A DNA stretch of 64,000 nucleotides from Limnohabitans radicicola (lineage in GTDB: Bacteria; Pseudomonadota; Gammaproteobacteria; Burkholderiales; Burkholderiaceae_C): NCBI RefSeq assembly GCF_014837235.1, contig NZ_JACYFT010000001.1, forward strand, positions 1,253,688 to 1,317,687, given 5' to 3'. The translations under genes were made by a program, and so were the position numbers. Shown piece by piece: positions 1-7,752 of this stretch. The notes beneath the pieces were generated by a model, which was not told where the DNA came from, did no database searches, and saw only the letters and a program-made list of their open reading frames with translations. The first letter of the stretch is position 1. Each line of letters begins with the position of its first letter.

Positions 1-215
1 CGGATCGCCGCCGGATCGGGCGACTCCATCTCCAGGCAAAAGAAAAACGTGGGCGGCACGGGCAGCCCCGGATGCCCAGCAGCTTGGGCCACTGCCTCGT
101 CGGTGTAGACCGGGTCGGTCTGGCCTGTGGCCTTGGCGAAAAAGCGCAAGCGCCCTTTCTCAACCGCCACCGAAAACTTCGGCATGGTGTGGCCGATGTA
201 TTGGCGATCAATCAT
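1..215 (-). CDS. MaoC-like (FAS1-type) dehydratase, N-terminal part, cut by window edge
   Basis: Only the first 71 codons are inside the window; the gene continues past base 1. The visible protein starts MIDRQYIGHTMPKFSVAVEK and goes on through a TDPVYTDEAVA segment and a VPPTFFFCLEM segment. This is the look of the N-terminal hot-dog domain of MaoC/FAS1-like dehydratases, which hydrate or dehydrate acyl-CoA thioesters. The start codon lies 13 bases after the stop of the thiolase-like gene, so the two are very likely cotranscribed. A thiolase-like protein followed by this domain is a common pairing in acyl-CoA and steroid-type degradation. The substrate cannot be read from this fragment. Confidence 0.7.
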   Translation of the reverse strand, partial: MIDRQYIGHTMPKFSVAVEKGRLRFFAKATGQTDPVYTDEAVAQAAGHPGLPVPPTFFFCLEMESPDPAAI

Positions 216-228
216 GTCGACCTCGCTT

Positions 229-1422
229 TCAGACCTTTTGGTAGAGCGTGACCACGCACGCGCCGCCCAGGCCCAGGTTGTGTTGCAGCGCCAGGCGTGC
301 GCCTTCGACCTGACGCTGGTCGGCTCGGCCGCGCAGCTGCGACACCAGTTCGTAGCACTGCGCCAGACCGGTGGCCCCGAGCGGGTGCCCCTTGGACAGC
401 AGGCCGCCCGAAGGGTTGGTGACGATGCGCCCGCCGTAGGTGTTGTCGCCATCGACAATGAACTTTTCGGCGGTGCCTTCGGGCGTGAGGCCCAGACCTT
501 CGTAGGTGATGAGTTCATTGGCGGTGAAGCAGTCGTGCAGCTCGACCACGTCGAGGTCTTCAGGGCCGATGCCTGCGGCCTCGTAGACCTGTTTGGCGGC
601 GTTGGCCGTCATGTCGTAACCCACCACACGGCGCATGTCATCGCTGTCAAAGGTGCTGGGGGTGTCGGTGGTCATGGCCTGCGCGGCGATCACCACGCTG
701 GCGTCCAGCTTGTGCTTTTTGGCAAAGTCGGCCGAGCAGACGATGGCGGCAGCTGCGCCGCAGGTGGGTGGGCAGCACTGGTAGCGCGTGAGCGGGCCAA
801 ACACGGTGGGCGATGCCATCACCTCTTCGAGCGTGAGCGTCTGGCGGAACACGGCCAGCGGGTTGCGCGCCGCGTGCTGGCGCGCCTTGACCGAGATGCG
901 GCCAAAGGTGTCAGCGCGGATGCCGTATTCCTTCATGTAGTCCATGCCCGCACCGCCAAAGAACTGGGCGGCACGGGGCGCGGCAGGGTCGTATCCCTGG
1001 TGCGCGGTCATGGCCTCGGCAAAGCGGGTCATGGGGGACGGCCGATCGTCCCAAGCCCCTTTGAGCGCGCCGGGTTGCATCTGCTCAAAGCCCAGAGCGA
1101 TGGCACATTCGACCATGCCGCTCTCGACCGCCTGGCGCGCCAGGAACAGCGCGCTCGAACCGGTGGAGCAGTTGTTGTTGAGGTTGAAAACCGGGATGCC
1201 GGTCAAGCCCACGCCGTAGATCGCCGCTTGCCCGGCGGTGGAGTCGCCGTAAACGTAGCCCACATAGGCTTGCTGCACGGCGTCGTAAGGCACGCCCGCA
1301 TCGTCGAGCGCCAGCTTGGCCGCACGCGCACCCATGAGGTTGTAGGACTCGCTGGCCCCGGGTTTGGTGAAGGGGATCATGCCCACGCCAACGACGTGAA
1401 CAGCGCGCTTGCTGACAGCCAT
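229..1422 (-). CDS. Thiolase family protein (SCP2-thiolase / lipid-transfer type)
   Basis: A 397-residue thiolase-fold protein. The nucleophile loop NNNCSTGSSALF places the catalytic Cys at residue 85. A VELHDCFTANE segment and a GHPLGATG segment near residue 345 carry the usual His residues. Members cleave or form 3-ketoacyl-CoA or act as SCP-x-like lipid-transfer thiolases; the VHVVGVGMIPFTKPG start is typical of that subgroup rather than of FadA or PhaA. The ATG has an AAGGAG Shine-Dalgarno five bases upstream. It is first of a pair with the MaoC-like dehydratase. Its upstream region carries a motif shared with the acyl-CoA synthetase promoter, so I infer a role in the same pathway. Exact substrate unknown. 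Confidence 0.9.
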   Translation of the reverse strand: MAVSKRAVHVVGVGMIPFTKPGASESYNLMGARAAKLALDDAGVPYDAVQQAYVGYVYGDSTAGQAAIYGVGLTGIPVFNLNNNCSTGSSALFLARQAVESGMVECAIALGFEQMQPGALKGAWDDRPSPMTRFAEAMTAHQGYDPAAPRAAQFFGGAGMDYMKEYGIRADTFGRISVKARQHAARNPLAVFRQTLTLEEVMASPTVFGPLTRYQCCPPTCGAAAAIVCSADFAKKHKLDASVVIAAQAMTTDTPSTFDSDDMRRVVGYDMTANAAKQVYEAAGIGPEDLDVVELHDCFTANELITYEGLGLTPEGTAEKFIVDGDNTYGGRIVTNPSGGLLSKGHPLGATGLAQCYELVSQLRGRADQRQVEGARLALQHNLGLGGACVVTLYQKV

Positions 1423-1454
1423 GCTTGCTCCTTGAAAGGCTTCGATACGGACAA

Positions 1455-1483
1455 AGTATCAAGCGGGAGCAGGGCTTCACCAA
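1455..1483 (-). promoter_or_regulatory. Possible sigma-70 promoter of the thiolase gene
   Basis: Read on the minus strand, TTGGTG (bases 1483-1478) and GATACT (1460-1455) are separated by exactly 17 bases, ahead of the thiolase start at 1422. A second -35-like TTGACC lies at 1499-1494 and is also conserved before the acyl-CoA synthetase, so the true -35 is uncertain. Prediction by eye only. Confidence 0.3.
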
Positions 1484-1504
1484 TCGCCAATCAGGTCAAG
1501 ATGA

Positions 1505-1520
1505 TTGGCAGGAAATGACA
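1505..1520 (-). promoter_or_regulatory. Candidate AraC-family operator, copy 1 (thiolase promoter)
   Basis: Plus strand reads TTGGCAGGAAATGACA: two TGRCA half sites ten bases apart (TGGCA-N5-TGACA). A one-turn direct repeat suits a protein with two helix-turn-helix units in tandem, as AraC regulators have. It lies 83-98 bases upstream of the thiolase start. Like motifs occur at 2325-2340 and 6333-6348. An 8-base inverted repeat, GCCAATCA (1486-1493) and TGATTGGC (1502-1509), overlaps it. Assignment to the AraC-type regulator at 2437-3489 is inference. Confidence 0.5.
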
Positions 1521-1538
1521 ATTTTGTGTGAACTACGC

Positions 1539-2144
1539 TTAGTGGGAATCGCTATTTTCATAATCACACGAGTCGTCTTTCTTATGGATAAAACTTGAAT
1601 TCCGAATCGAGTCAAAGCTTAAGGTGATACCGATTCGAGATTCTTCGCACGGATAACCAACGTAATGGCGATGATTCTCGTCATTCAATACATTCCTGAC
1701 TATTGTGGGGTGTACACCAAGATCAAGAAGATAAGTTTCTCGATCACTCATCCATCTATCCTCGTCGAAACGAAAGGTAAATAGTGCTTTCTGAGTTTCC
1801 AAGAGTGGCTTTAATTTTCTCAACTCTTCGGGTATATAGAAAGCCTCAGGCGGACTATCAAGTTTGCGAGTATTGCAGTTTCGACAAAGTGAAACCAGAT
1901 TTCCTGGAACAAGATGCCCGCCAAGCGCCATTGGTATATGGTGATCTATACAAAGTACTGGTGGTTTATCAAGCTCAGGCTCAAGTTTTTCCGGGAGGCC
2001 ACACTTGAAGCGGCGGCCCTCGAAAAGTTCGAAGAAGCGTGCTCTGTAGGCATCTTGAATCACCCGGACTCGAAAGCAGGCGAACAAGGCGCGCTTCTCT
2101 TTTCCGCGCTGACCTCGGTAGACCTCGGAACTTTGCTTTGCCAT
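1539..2144 (-). CDS. HNH endonuclease family protein on an AT-rich island
   Basis: A 201-residue protein with an HNH motif: CIDHHIPMALGG (residues 65-76), then GNLVSLCRNCNTRK (81-94). Asp67-His68 would be the metal-binding/general-base pair, Asn82 the central Asn, and Asn91 stands where many family members have a final His. Cys87 and Cys90, perhaps with Cys48 and Cys65, could hold a structural zinc. The C-terminal 100 residues match nothing I recognise. Base composition is clearly more AT-rich than both flanks, and the gene splits an otherwise continuous acyl-CoA gene cluster, so recent acquisition is likely. It could be a solitary restriction-type or homing-like nuclease; no methyltransferase or mobility gene accompanies it. 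Confidence 0.8.
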   Translation of the reverse strand: MAKQSSEVYRGQRGKEKRALFACFRVRVIQDAYRARFFELFEGRRFKCGLPEKLEPELDKPPVLCIDHHIPMALGGHLVPGNLVSLCRNCNTRKLDSPPEAFYIPEELRKLKPLLETQKALFTFRFDEDRWMSDRETYLLDLGVHPTIVRNVLNDENHRHYVGYPCEESRIGITLSFDSIRNSSFIHKKDDSCDYENSDSH

Positions 2145-2436
2145 TTCACTACTTGGTGAGAAAGCGGAGACACATTTTTATACCCCTTGGTGTTTGGTGG
2201 ATCAGGGCTACACTAGCTCTTATGACCTAAATATAGCTTCAAACAAAGAAATTTATAACTATATTATTTTATTTACTGCGAAATCGTATTTCATAGCCAC
2301 ACACCGTTTAAGCACTGCCCTACAGTGCCAGAAAGTGACAAGGTTTTGAGAAGCCCTGCCCTCGGAGCAAATGTCTCTGAACTGCGGGCGTTCTATCGCG
2401 GCGAGGGCGCCGCTCCCACAAAGAAGCCCACTCCGC
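2145..2436. other. AT-rich noncoding stretch between HNH gene and regulator gene
   Basis: 292 bases with no supported gene. Bases 2220-2310 are very AT-rich. It contains the second copy of the TGSCA-N5-TGACA motif and, overlapping it, an inverted repeat GCACTG (2312-2317) / CAGTGC (2323-2328). I read it as the right flank of the acquired HNH island plus residual native regulatory sequence. Confidence 0.4.
2325..2340 (-). promoter_or_regulatory. Candidate AraC-family operator, copy 2
   Basis: Plus strand reads GTGCCAGAAAGTGACA, i.e. TGCCA-N5-TGACA, matching the copies at 1505 and 6333. It lies past the 3' end of the AraC-type gene and 181-196 bases before the HNH start. The conserved TTGACC that follows the other two copies is missing here, so its function is less certain. 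Confidence 0.4.
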
Positions 2437-3489
2437 TCAAGCCAACGTTTCGTTTTCACCCGGCTCGTTGTGCGCCTGCCGATACGCCCCAGGCGTCAGG
2501 CCCGTCCAGGCCTTGAAGGCGCGGTGGAAGGTGCTGGCTTCTGAAAACCCGACGCGGGCCGCCACTTCGAGCAGGGGCAGGTCGGACTGGGTGAGGTACT
2601 CGACAGCCACGTCCCGACGCAGGGCGTCCTTGATCATTTGGTAACCCTGGCCTTCCCGCTGCAGGCGGCGGCGCAGGGTCTGGGGCGTGGTGGCCAGCAT
2701 GTCGCTGACTTCTTCGAGCGAGGGCATTTCTTCGGCCAAGTAGCGGCGCAACATGCGGCGGATGCGCTCGGTCAGGCTGGCCTGGTCGCGGTACTTGACC
2801 AGCAGGCAGGCCGGCGCCAGGTGCAGAAACTCTTCCACGCTTTCCTTGTTTTGCACCACAGGCAGGTCGAGCCATTTGGCGTCAAAGCGGTAACCCCATT
2901 CCCCTTCCTCCAATTGAATAGGGGCCTGGAACAAGCGGGACGCATCGCTGCGGCGGGCGATGTCGCTGTCCTGGTACACCACCTCGTCCACCGGGATGCG
3001 CCGCGCCGCCAGCCAGCACATGACGCCGTAGCTGAGGAACATGAAAACCCGCACGGCGTAGGCCTGGCGGTCGTCAAGGGCATGCCGCGGACTCATGCGC
3101 AAGTAGGCCACGCCACCGCTGACCACCAGGCGCGGCACAAAGTCAGGCAGCAGCGCATGGTAGTAACGCAGCCCGGCGCGCAGGGCGTCGCCCAGCTTGC
3201 GGTGGCCCACCAGCATGCGGCAGCCCACGGCAAACGAGCCCAAAGGCAGGGGCTTGGAGCTCAGGCCCCAGAACTCGTCACGGTGGTGGCGCACCAGCGC
3301 CGTCATCAGGCGGGCGAACTGGGTCTGCGTGACCCGCGCCAGCTTGGATTCGAGCAGCGCAGGCTGGATGCCCGCCCGGCGCAGCACGGCGGCGCGCTGG
3401 TCTTCGTGCTCGATGGCCAGCAGCATCTGCACCACCTGGTAGACGGCAATGGTGTGCTGGATAGGCATGGCGCTTGGCGTGCGGTTCAT
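2437..3489 (-). CDS. AraC-family transcriptional regulator
   Basis: A 350-residue protein with a long N-terminal effector domain of the type seen in OruR/ArgR-like AraC regulators (QTQFARLMTALVRHHRDEFWGL near residue 60). A C-terminal AraC helix-turn-helix pair covers about residues 240-340: LATTPQTLRRRLQREGQGYQ, then VAARVGFSEASTFHRAFKAW. It lies 25 bases downstream of the CoA-transferase gene on the same strand, so it may end the synthetase/CoA-transferase operon and control it. The ligand is unknown; related proteins sense small carboxylates or acyl compounds. A second in-frame ATG at 3468 is possible. Repeated TGSCA-N5-TGACA sites nearby are its most likely operators. Confidence 0.9.
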   Translation of the reverse strand: MNRTPSAMPIQHTIAVYQVVQMLLAIEHEDQRAAVLRRAGIQPALLESKLARVTQTQFARLMTALVRHHRDEFWGLSSKPLPLGSFAVGCRMLVGHRKLGDALRAGLRYYHALLPDFVPRLVVSGGVAYLRMSPRHALDDRQAYAVRVFMFLSYGVMCWLAARRIPVDEVVYQDSDIARRSDASRLFQAPIQLEEGEWGYRFDAKWLDLPVVQNKESVEEFLHLAPACLLVKYRDQASLTERIRRMLRRYLAEEMPSLEEVSDMLATTPQTLRRRLQREGQGYQMIKDALRRDVAVEYLTQSDLPLLEVAARVGFSEASTFHRAFKAWTGLTPGAYRQAHNEPGENETLA

Positions 3490-3514
3490 GGCGCGGTCGG
3501 GAAGGGCAGAGCCC

Positions 3515-4684
3515 CTATCCTACGACTTTGCGTTGGCACAAAACATCAATGGCGTCGTCGTCGAGTCCCGCAGCGGTCAGCACCTCGTGGGTGTGCTGGC
3601 CTTGCAGGGGCGCGGGGCGCTGCACGGCGAAGGTGTAGCCGCTCATCTGCACCGGCATGGCCATTTGGGTCATGGTCTCGCCCTGCGCGGTCTGCACCTG
3701 CACCCACATGCCCCGGTCCTGAAAATGCGGCAGCTGTTGCGCTTCATCGAGCTTGAGCACGGGGGTCACGCAGCAGTCCGCGCCATCCAGCAGCTGCGCC
3801 CAATGGGCCAGCGGGTGCGCCTGCACCGCCTGGGCCACTTCGCGCCGCACCCAGTCGGACAACTCTCGCGTTTTGGGGATGTGGTGCTCGGCCAGGTCCG
3901 GGCGGCCCAGCAGGGTGCAAAAGGTGTCCCAAAACTTGTGCTCGAAAGCGCCCACGGCCAGGTAGCGGCCGTCTTGCGTGGGGTACAGGCCGTAGCAGGG
4001 CAGCGCCCCGGTGAGCTTGTCGCTGCCGGGCGCGGGCACGTGCCCCCGGCTTTGCAGGCCCGCCAGCGGGATGACCGCATGGGCCAGCACGCCGTCGGCA
4101 ATCGCCACATCGACATGCCGCCCCTGGCCCGTGCGCTGCGCGTCAAACAAGGCCGCGAGGATACCCATGACGGCGGGCATGGTGCCGCCCAGCAAGTCGC
4201 CCATGGGCAGGTTGGACAGGGCCAGCTCGCCACTGGGCGTGCCCACCTGGTCTGCCACACCGGCATAGCCGCAGTAGTTGAGGTCGTGCCCGGCCTTTTG
4301 GCTGAGCGGCCCGGTCTGACCGTAACCGCTGATGCTGCAGTACACCAGGCGCGGGTTGCGCTCGCGCACCGCGTCGTAACCCAAACCCAGCCGTGCCATC
4401 ACGCCGGGGCGAAAGCCTTCGACCAGCACGTCTGCGGTTTCGCACAGCTGGAGCAAAAGCTGAACGCCTTCAGGCTGTTTGAGGTCCAGGCGCATGCCGC
4501 GTTTGTTGCGGTTGAGCATTTCGCGCACCGGGGGCGAGGCGTAGTCGCCCGCGCCCAGGTCTTCGATCTTGATGACGTCGGCCCCGAGGTCGGCCAGGTG
4601 CAGGGTGCACATGGGGCCGGGCAGCAGGCGGGTGAGGTCGAGCACGCGCACGCCTCGCAGCGGCGCGCCTTGGTTCGTGCTCAT
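3515..4684 (-). CDS. CaiB/BaiF family (class III) CoA transferase
   Basis: A 389-residue class III CoA transferase or racemase-like enzyme. It opens LRGVRVLDLTRLLPGPMCT and carries the family segments DLGADVIKIED, NRNKRGMRLDLK and GFRPGVMARLGLGY. GHDLNY and LPMGDLLGG supply the His and Asp that act as acid/base in alpha-methylacyl-CoA racemases, so a racemase role is as likely as CoA transfer. I chose the ATG at 4684 because it overlaps the synthetase stop by four bases (ATGA), a sign of translational coupling; a longer upstream reading frame only shadows the synthetase. Probably activates or epimerises the acyl-CoA made by the upstream synthetase. Confidence 0.9.
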   Translation of the reverse strand: MSTNQGAPLRGVRVLDLTRLLPGPMCTLHLADLGADVIKIEDLGAGDYASPPVREMLNRNKRGMRLDLKQPEGVQLLLQLCETADVLVEGFRPGVMARLGLGYDAVRERNPRLVYCSISGYGQTGPLSQKAGHDLNYCGYAGVADQVGTPSGELALSNLPMGDLLGGTMPAVMGILAALFDAQRTGQGRHVDVAIADGVLAHAVIPLAGLQSRGHVPAPGSDKLTGALPCYGLYPTQDGRYLAVGAFEHKFWDTFCTLLGRPDLAEHHIPKTRELSDWVRREVAQAVQAHPLAHWAQLLDGADCCVTPVLKLDEAQQLPHFQDRGMWVQVQTAQGETMTQMAMPVQMSGYTFAVQRPAPLQGQHTHEVLTAAGLDDDAIDVLCQRKVVG

Positions 4685-6231
4685 GCCTGGCCTCCTGCAG
4701 ACGCCTGGGCGGTTTTGCGCAGCTCGGTTTTTTGTACCTTGCCTGCGGCCGTGAGTGGCAGCTTGTCGCGGAACTCGTAGCTCTTGGGGCACTTGTAGCC
4801 GCTGATGCGTTCGCGGCAGTGGGTTGCGAGTTCTTCGGCTGTGGCCTGCATGCCCGGCTTGAGCACGACCACCGCGTGCACGGCTTCGCCCCATTTCTCG
4901 TGCGGCAGGCCGATCACGGCGCACATGGACACGGCCGGGTGGCTGGTGATCGTGCTCTCGACCTCGGCCGGATAGACGTTTTCGCCGCCAGTGATGACCA
5001 TGTCCTTGATGCGGTCGATCACGTACAGGTAGCCGTGTTCGTCCATCACGCCGCCGTCGCCCGTGTGCAGCCAGCCGCCCGCGAGGGCCTTGCGCGTGTC
5101 TTCTTCCCGGCCCCAGTAGCCCATCATCACGGCCGGGCCGCGCACCAGGATCTCGCCGTGCGTGCCTGCGGGCAGCTCATGGCCCTCGGCGTCGGCGATG
5201 CGGATTTCGGCCGACAGGCCTGCGGGGCCAGCCGAGCGGATGCGCTCGCTTTCCAGAAAAGCCGGGTCCCGGGAAATCGGCAAGGTCGAGACGGCCGCCG
5301 AGGTTTCGGTCATGCCGTACACATGGATGAAGTCCACCTGCGGAAATGCCGCCAGCGCACGCCGCAGCAGCGGCAGCGTGATCGGTGCCGCGCCCCACAA
5401 AATGCGCTCCAGTTTGGGCAGGCCTTGCGGGTCAAAGCCAGGAGTGTCCAGCAGCATCTGCAGCATGCTGGGCACGATGACCAGATCGTTCACGCCTTCG
5501 CGGGCCATGATCTCGACCACTTGCTGGGGCTGGAAGGACGGCACGGTGACGCAGGTGCCGCCCACAATGGTCTGGCCGAGCATGCGGCCCAGCCCCGCCA
5601 CATGGAACATGGGCGAGGTCAGCAAGGTCACGTAATGCGGCGGGTTGGGCACCTCGGCCATGCGCCCCAGCAGCGATGCCCAGAGGTTGCCGTGCGAGAG
5701 CATCACACCCTTGGGAAAGCCGGTGGTGCCGCCGGTGTAGACGATGGCCGCCAGCGTGTCGGGGGCGCTGCGCACGTCTTCCATGGGCACGGCAGCGGCC
5801 ACTTGCGCTTCGAGCGGCAGATAGCCCGCCGGGGTTTGCGCTTCTCCGATGTAGAGGCGGTGGCGCAAGGCGGGCAAGGGCGCGGTCATGGCTTGCGCGG
5901 TGGCCATCAGGCCATCGTCGACCGCCAGCGCACTGGCGCCGCAGTCGTTCAGGGCGTAGGCCACTTCGGCCGCTGTCCAGCGGGTGTTGACCGGGTTGAT
6001 CACCAGCCCTGCCCAGGCCCCGGCCAGCAGCAACTCGACCATGCGGTCGCTGTTGAGCGCCAGCACCGACAGCCGCTCGCCGGGCTGCAGGCCCAAGGCG
6101 CGCAATGCCGATGCGGTGCGGGCCACCCGGTCCACCAGCTGCCGGTAGGTCTGGCGGCGCGTGCCGGTGACGGTGGCGATCTTGTCGGGGTGCCTTTGCA
6201 TCGAGCGATGCAGGCCAGCGGTGAGGTACAT
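4681..6231 (-). CDS. Acyl-CoA synthetase (AMP-dependent, FadD/FadK-like)
   Basis: A 516-residue ANL-superfamily ligase that activates a carboxylic acid through an acyl-adenylate. Visible motifs: the P-loop IVYTGGTTGFPKGVMLSHGN, the YGMTE motif, the GWLHTGDGG segment and DRIKDMVITGGENVYPAE, ending with the catalytic Lys region LTAAGKVQKTELRK. Length is usual for medium/long-chain acyl-CoA ligases. The start at 6231 (MYLTAGLHRSMQRHPDKIA) has GGAGAC nine to ten bases upstream, which favours it over longer readings. It is first in the operon with the CoA transferase. A conserved element 102-117 bases upstream matches the thiolase promoter. The acid substrate is not evident from sequence. Confidence 0.92.
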   Translation of the reverse strand: MYLTAGLHRSMQRHPDKIATVTGTRRQTYRQLVDRVARTASALRALGLQPGERLSVLALNSDRMVELLLAGAWAGLVINPVNTRWTAAEVAYALNDCGASALAVDDGLMATAQAMTAPLPALRHRLYIGEAQTPAGYLPLEAQVAAAVPMEDVRSAPDTLAAIVYTGGTTGFPKGVMLSHGNLWASLLGRMAEVPNPPHYVTLLTSPMFHVAGLGRMLGQTIVGGTCVTVPSFQPQQVVEIMAREGVNDLVIVPSMLQMLLDTPGFDPQGLPKLERILWGAAPITLPLLRRALAAFPQVDFIHVYGMTETSAAVSTLPISRDPAFLESERIRSAGPAGLSAEIRIADAEGHELPAGTHGEILVRGPAVMMGYWGREEDTRKALAGGWLHTGDGGVMDEHGYLYVIDRIKDMVITGGENVYPAEVESTITSHPAVSMCAVIGLPHEKWGEAVHAVVVLKPGMQATAEELATHCRERISGYKCPKSYEFRDKLPLTAAGKVQKTELRKTAQASAGGQA

Positions 6232-6332
6232 GCTTTTGTCTCCATGGGCGCGGCCCTGTATGCGGGCCAGCGCGATGGTCTGATTGCACTGTGACGCCGG
6301 GCTGGCGGCAATCGCCTCAAGGGTCAAAGGCA

Positions 6333-6348
6333 TTGGCAAAAAGTGACA
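6333..6348 (-). promoter_or_regulatory. Candidate AraC-family operator, copy 3 (acyl-CoA synthetase promoter)
   Basis: Plus strand reads TTGGCAAAAAGTGACA (TGGCA-N5-TGACA). On the minus strand the similarity to the thiolase promoter continues: bases 6348-6306 and 1520-1478 align without gaps at 29 of 43 positions, with an equally spaced TTGACC and GGCGATTG. It lies between the synthetase start and the divergent dapD start, 98 bases from the latter, so an effect on dapD cannot be excluded. Confidence 0.55.
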
Positions 6349-6445
6349 CACCGTCGTGCCGCAGGGACTTCCCCATTTGCACGCCTGTCCTCCGCACTCT
6401 CCCCGATAATCGGAGGTTTCACGAATCCGCAGCGGAGAACAACAC

Positions 6446-7423
6446 ATGAGCACTTTTGTCACCACCGGCGCACGCGCCACCGGCCTGGCCACTCTGGCCG
6501 CCGACGGCACCGTTCTGGACACCTGGTTCCCGGCCCCCGAACTGGCAGGCGATGTGGCCGCCAGCGGCAGCACCCGCCTGACGGAAGCCGAAGCCGTGGC
6601 TGCCCTGGGCGCTGACGTGGCCAAAGCCTTGACAGGCTGCGCCGTGCGCAACACCACCGTGGTGGCTGTGCGCACCGAGATCAAATCGCTGGCCGACGCG
6701 CCTGCCGACACGCACGACGCCTACCTGCGCCTGCACCTGCTGAGCCACCGCCTGGTCCAGCCACACGGCGCGAACGTGACCGGCATCTTTGGCCTGCTGG
6801 CCAACGTGGCCTGGACCAACTTTGGCCCTTGCGCCATCGCTGACGTGCCCGCCGCCCGCCTCAAGGCCCGCGCCGCTGGCCGCCTGCTCGAAGTCAAAGG
6901 CGTGGACAAGTTCCCGCAGATGACCGACTACGTGATCCCGTCTGGCGTGCGCATCGCCAACGCCGACCGCGTGCGCCTGGGCGCGCACCTGGCCAGCGGC
7001 ACCACCGTGATGCACGAAGGTTTTTGCAACTTCAACGCCGGCACCTTGGGCGCCAGCATGGTCGAAGGCCGCATCAGCGCGGGCGTGGTGGTGGATGACG
7101 CCAGCGACATCGGCGGCGGCGCATCCATCATGGGCACGCTGTCGGGTGGCGGCAAGGAAGTCATCAAGGTGGGCAAGCGCTGCCTGCTGGGCGCCAACGC
7201 CGGCATCGGCATCTCGCTGGGCGACGACTGCGTGGTCGAAGCGGGCTGCTACATCACCGGCGGCAGCCGCGTGCAACTGCCCGACGGCAGCACGCTCAAG
7301 GCCAAAGAACTGTCCGGCAAAAACGGCATCCTGTTCCGCCGCGATTCACAGTCGGGCGCGTTGCACGCGATTCCACGCAACAAGAGCTGGGGCGAGTTGA
7401 ACGCTGAGTTGCACAAGAACTGA
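6446..7423 (+). CDS. dapD: 2,3,4,5-tetrahydropyridine-2,6-dicarboxylate N-succinyltransferase, long form
   Basis: A 325-residue left-handed beta-helix succinyltransferase of the diaminopimelate/lysine pathway. The core [19 protein letters not shown], the [16 protein letters not shown] stretch and [20 protein letters not shown] match the long DapD type known from mycobacteria and pseudomonads, not the 274-residue E. coli type. The N-terminal 100 residues are the extra domain of the long form. The hexapeptide-repeat pattern runs from about residue 160 to 290. The ATG has GGAG about ten bases upstream. It is divergent from the acyl-CoA synthetase and is followed two bases after its stop by a small membrane protein gene. 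It acts in the cytoplasm as a trimer (family knowledge). Confidence 0.93.
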   Translation: MSTFVTTGARATGLATLAADGTVLDTWFPAPELAGDVAASGSTRLTEAEAVAALGADVAKALTGCAVRNTTVVAVRTEIKSLADAPADTHDAYLRLHLLSHRLVQPHGANVTGIFGLLANVAWTNFGPCAIADVPAARLKARAAGRLLEVKGVDKFPQMTDYVIPSGVRIANADRVRLGAHLASGTTVMHEGFCNFNAGTLGASMVEGRISAGVVVDDASDIGGGASIMGTLSGGGKEVIKVGKRCLLGANAGIGISLGDDCVVEAGCYITGGSRVQLPDGSTLKAKELSGKNGILFRRDSQSGALHAIPRNKSWGELNAELHKN

Positions 7424-7425
7424 GC

Positions 7426-7752
7426 GTGGCCTCGTCGAGAGCAAAAGCCATCGCGGTCGGGTCGATCAGCGCCATCTGGCTGATCGGAGCGCCCGTGGTG
7501 GCCCATTTCGTCTGGCACGAAGCGCCCTGGATTCTGGTGCTGATTTTTGCGGGCATGACCGAGCTGATCGTCCTGGCGCTGTGTCTGGTGGGCAGCACCC
7601 TGCACGATCCGGTCAAACGCTGGGAACTGCCACCCAACCCGGCCGACGCACACCGTGGCTGGCGTGGCGCTGTGGCCCGCGTGCGTGCTTGGGCGCAGGC
7701 CCTGGGTCAATGGCTGCGCCAGAGCCTGTTGCGCAGACCTGCCAAGGCCTGA
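7426..7752 (+). CDS. Small membrane protein of unknown function
   Basis: A 108-residue protein starting with GTG two bases after the dapD stop, so it is almost certainly cotranscribed. Two hydrophobic segments are visible: about residues 7-27 (AIAVGSISAIWLIGAPVVAH) and 33-56 (WILVLIFAGMTELIVLALCL). An Arg-rich amphipathic tail follows (RVRAWAQALGQWLRQSLLRR). I do not recognise the family. Its stop is directly followed by the stop of the convergent acetoacetyl-CoA synthetase with no spacer. A link to dapD is only positional. Confidence 0.7.
   Translation: MASSRAKAIAVGSISAIWLIGAPVVAHFVWHEAPWILVLIFAGMTELIVLALCLVGSTLHDPVKRWELPPNPADAHRGWRGAVARVRAWAQALGQWLRQSLLRRPAKA

Noticed and set aside
2638..6294. 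Several plus-strand frames of 370-520 codons opposite the AraC, CoA-transferase and synthetase genes
   Set aside because: Composition is typical of antisense frames in GC-rich DNA, with overlapping unsupported starts and no ribosome sites.
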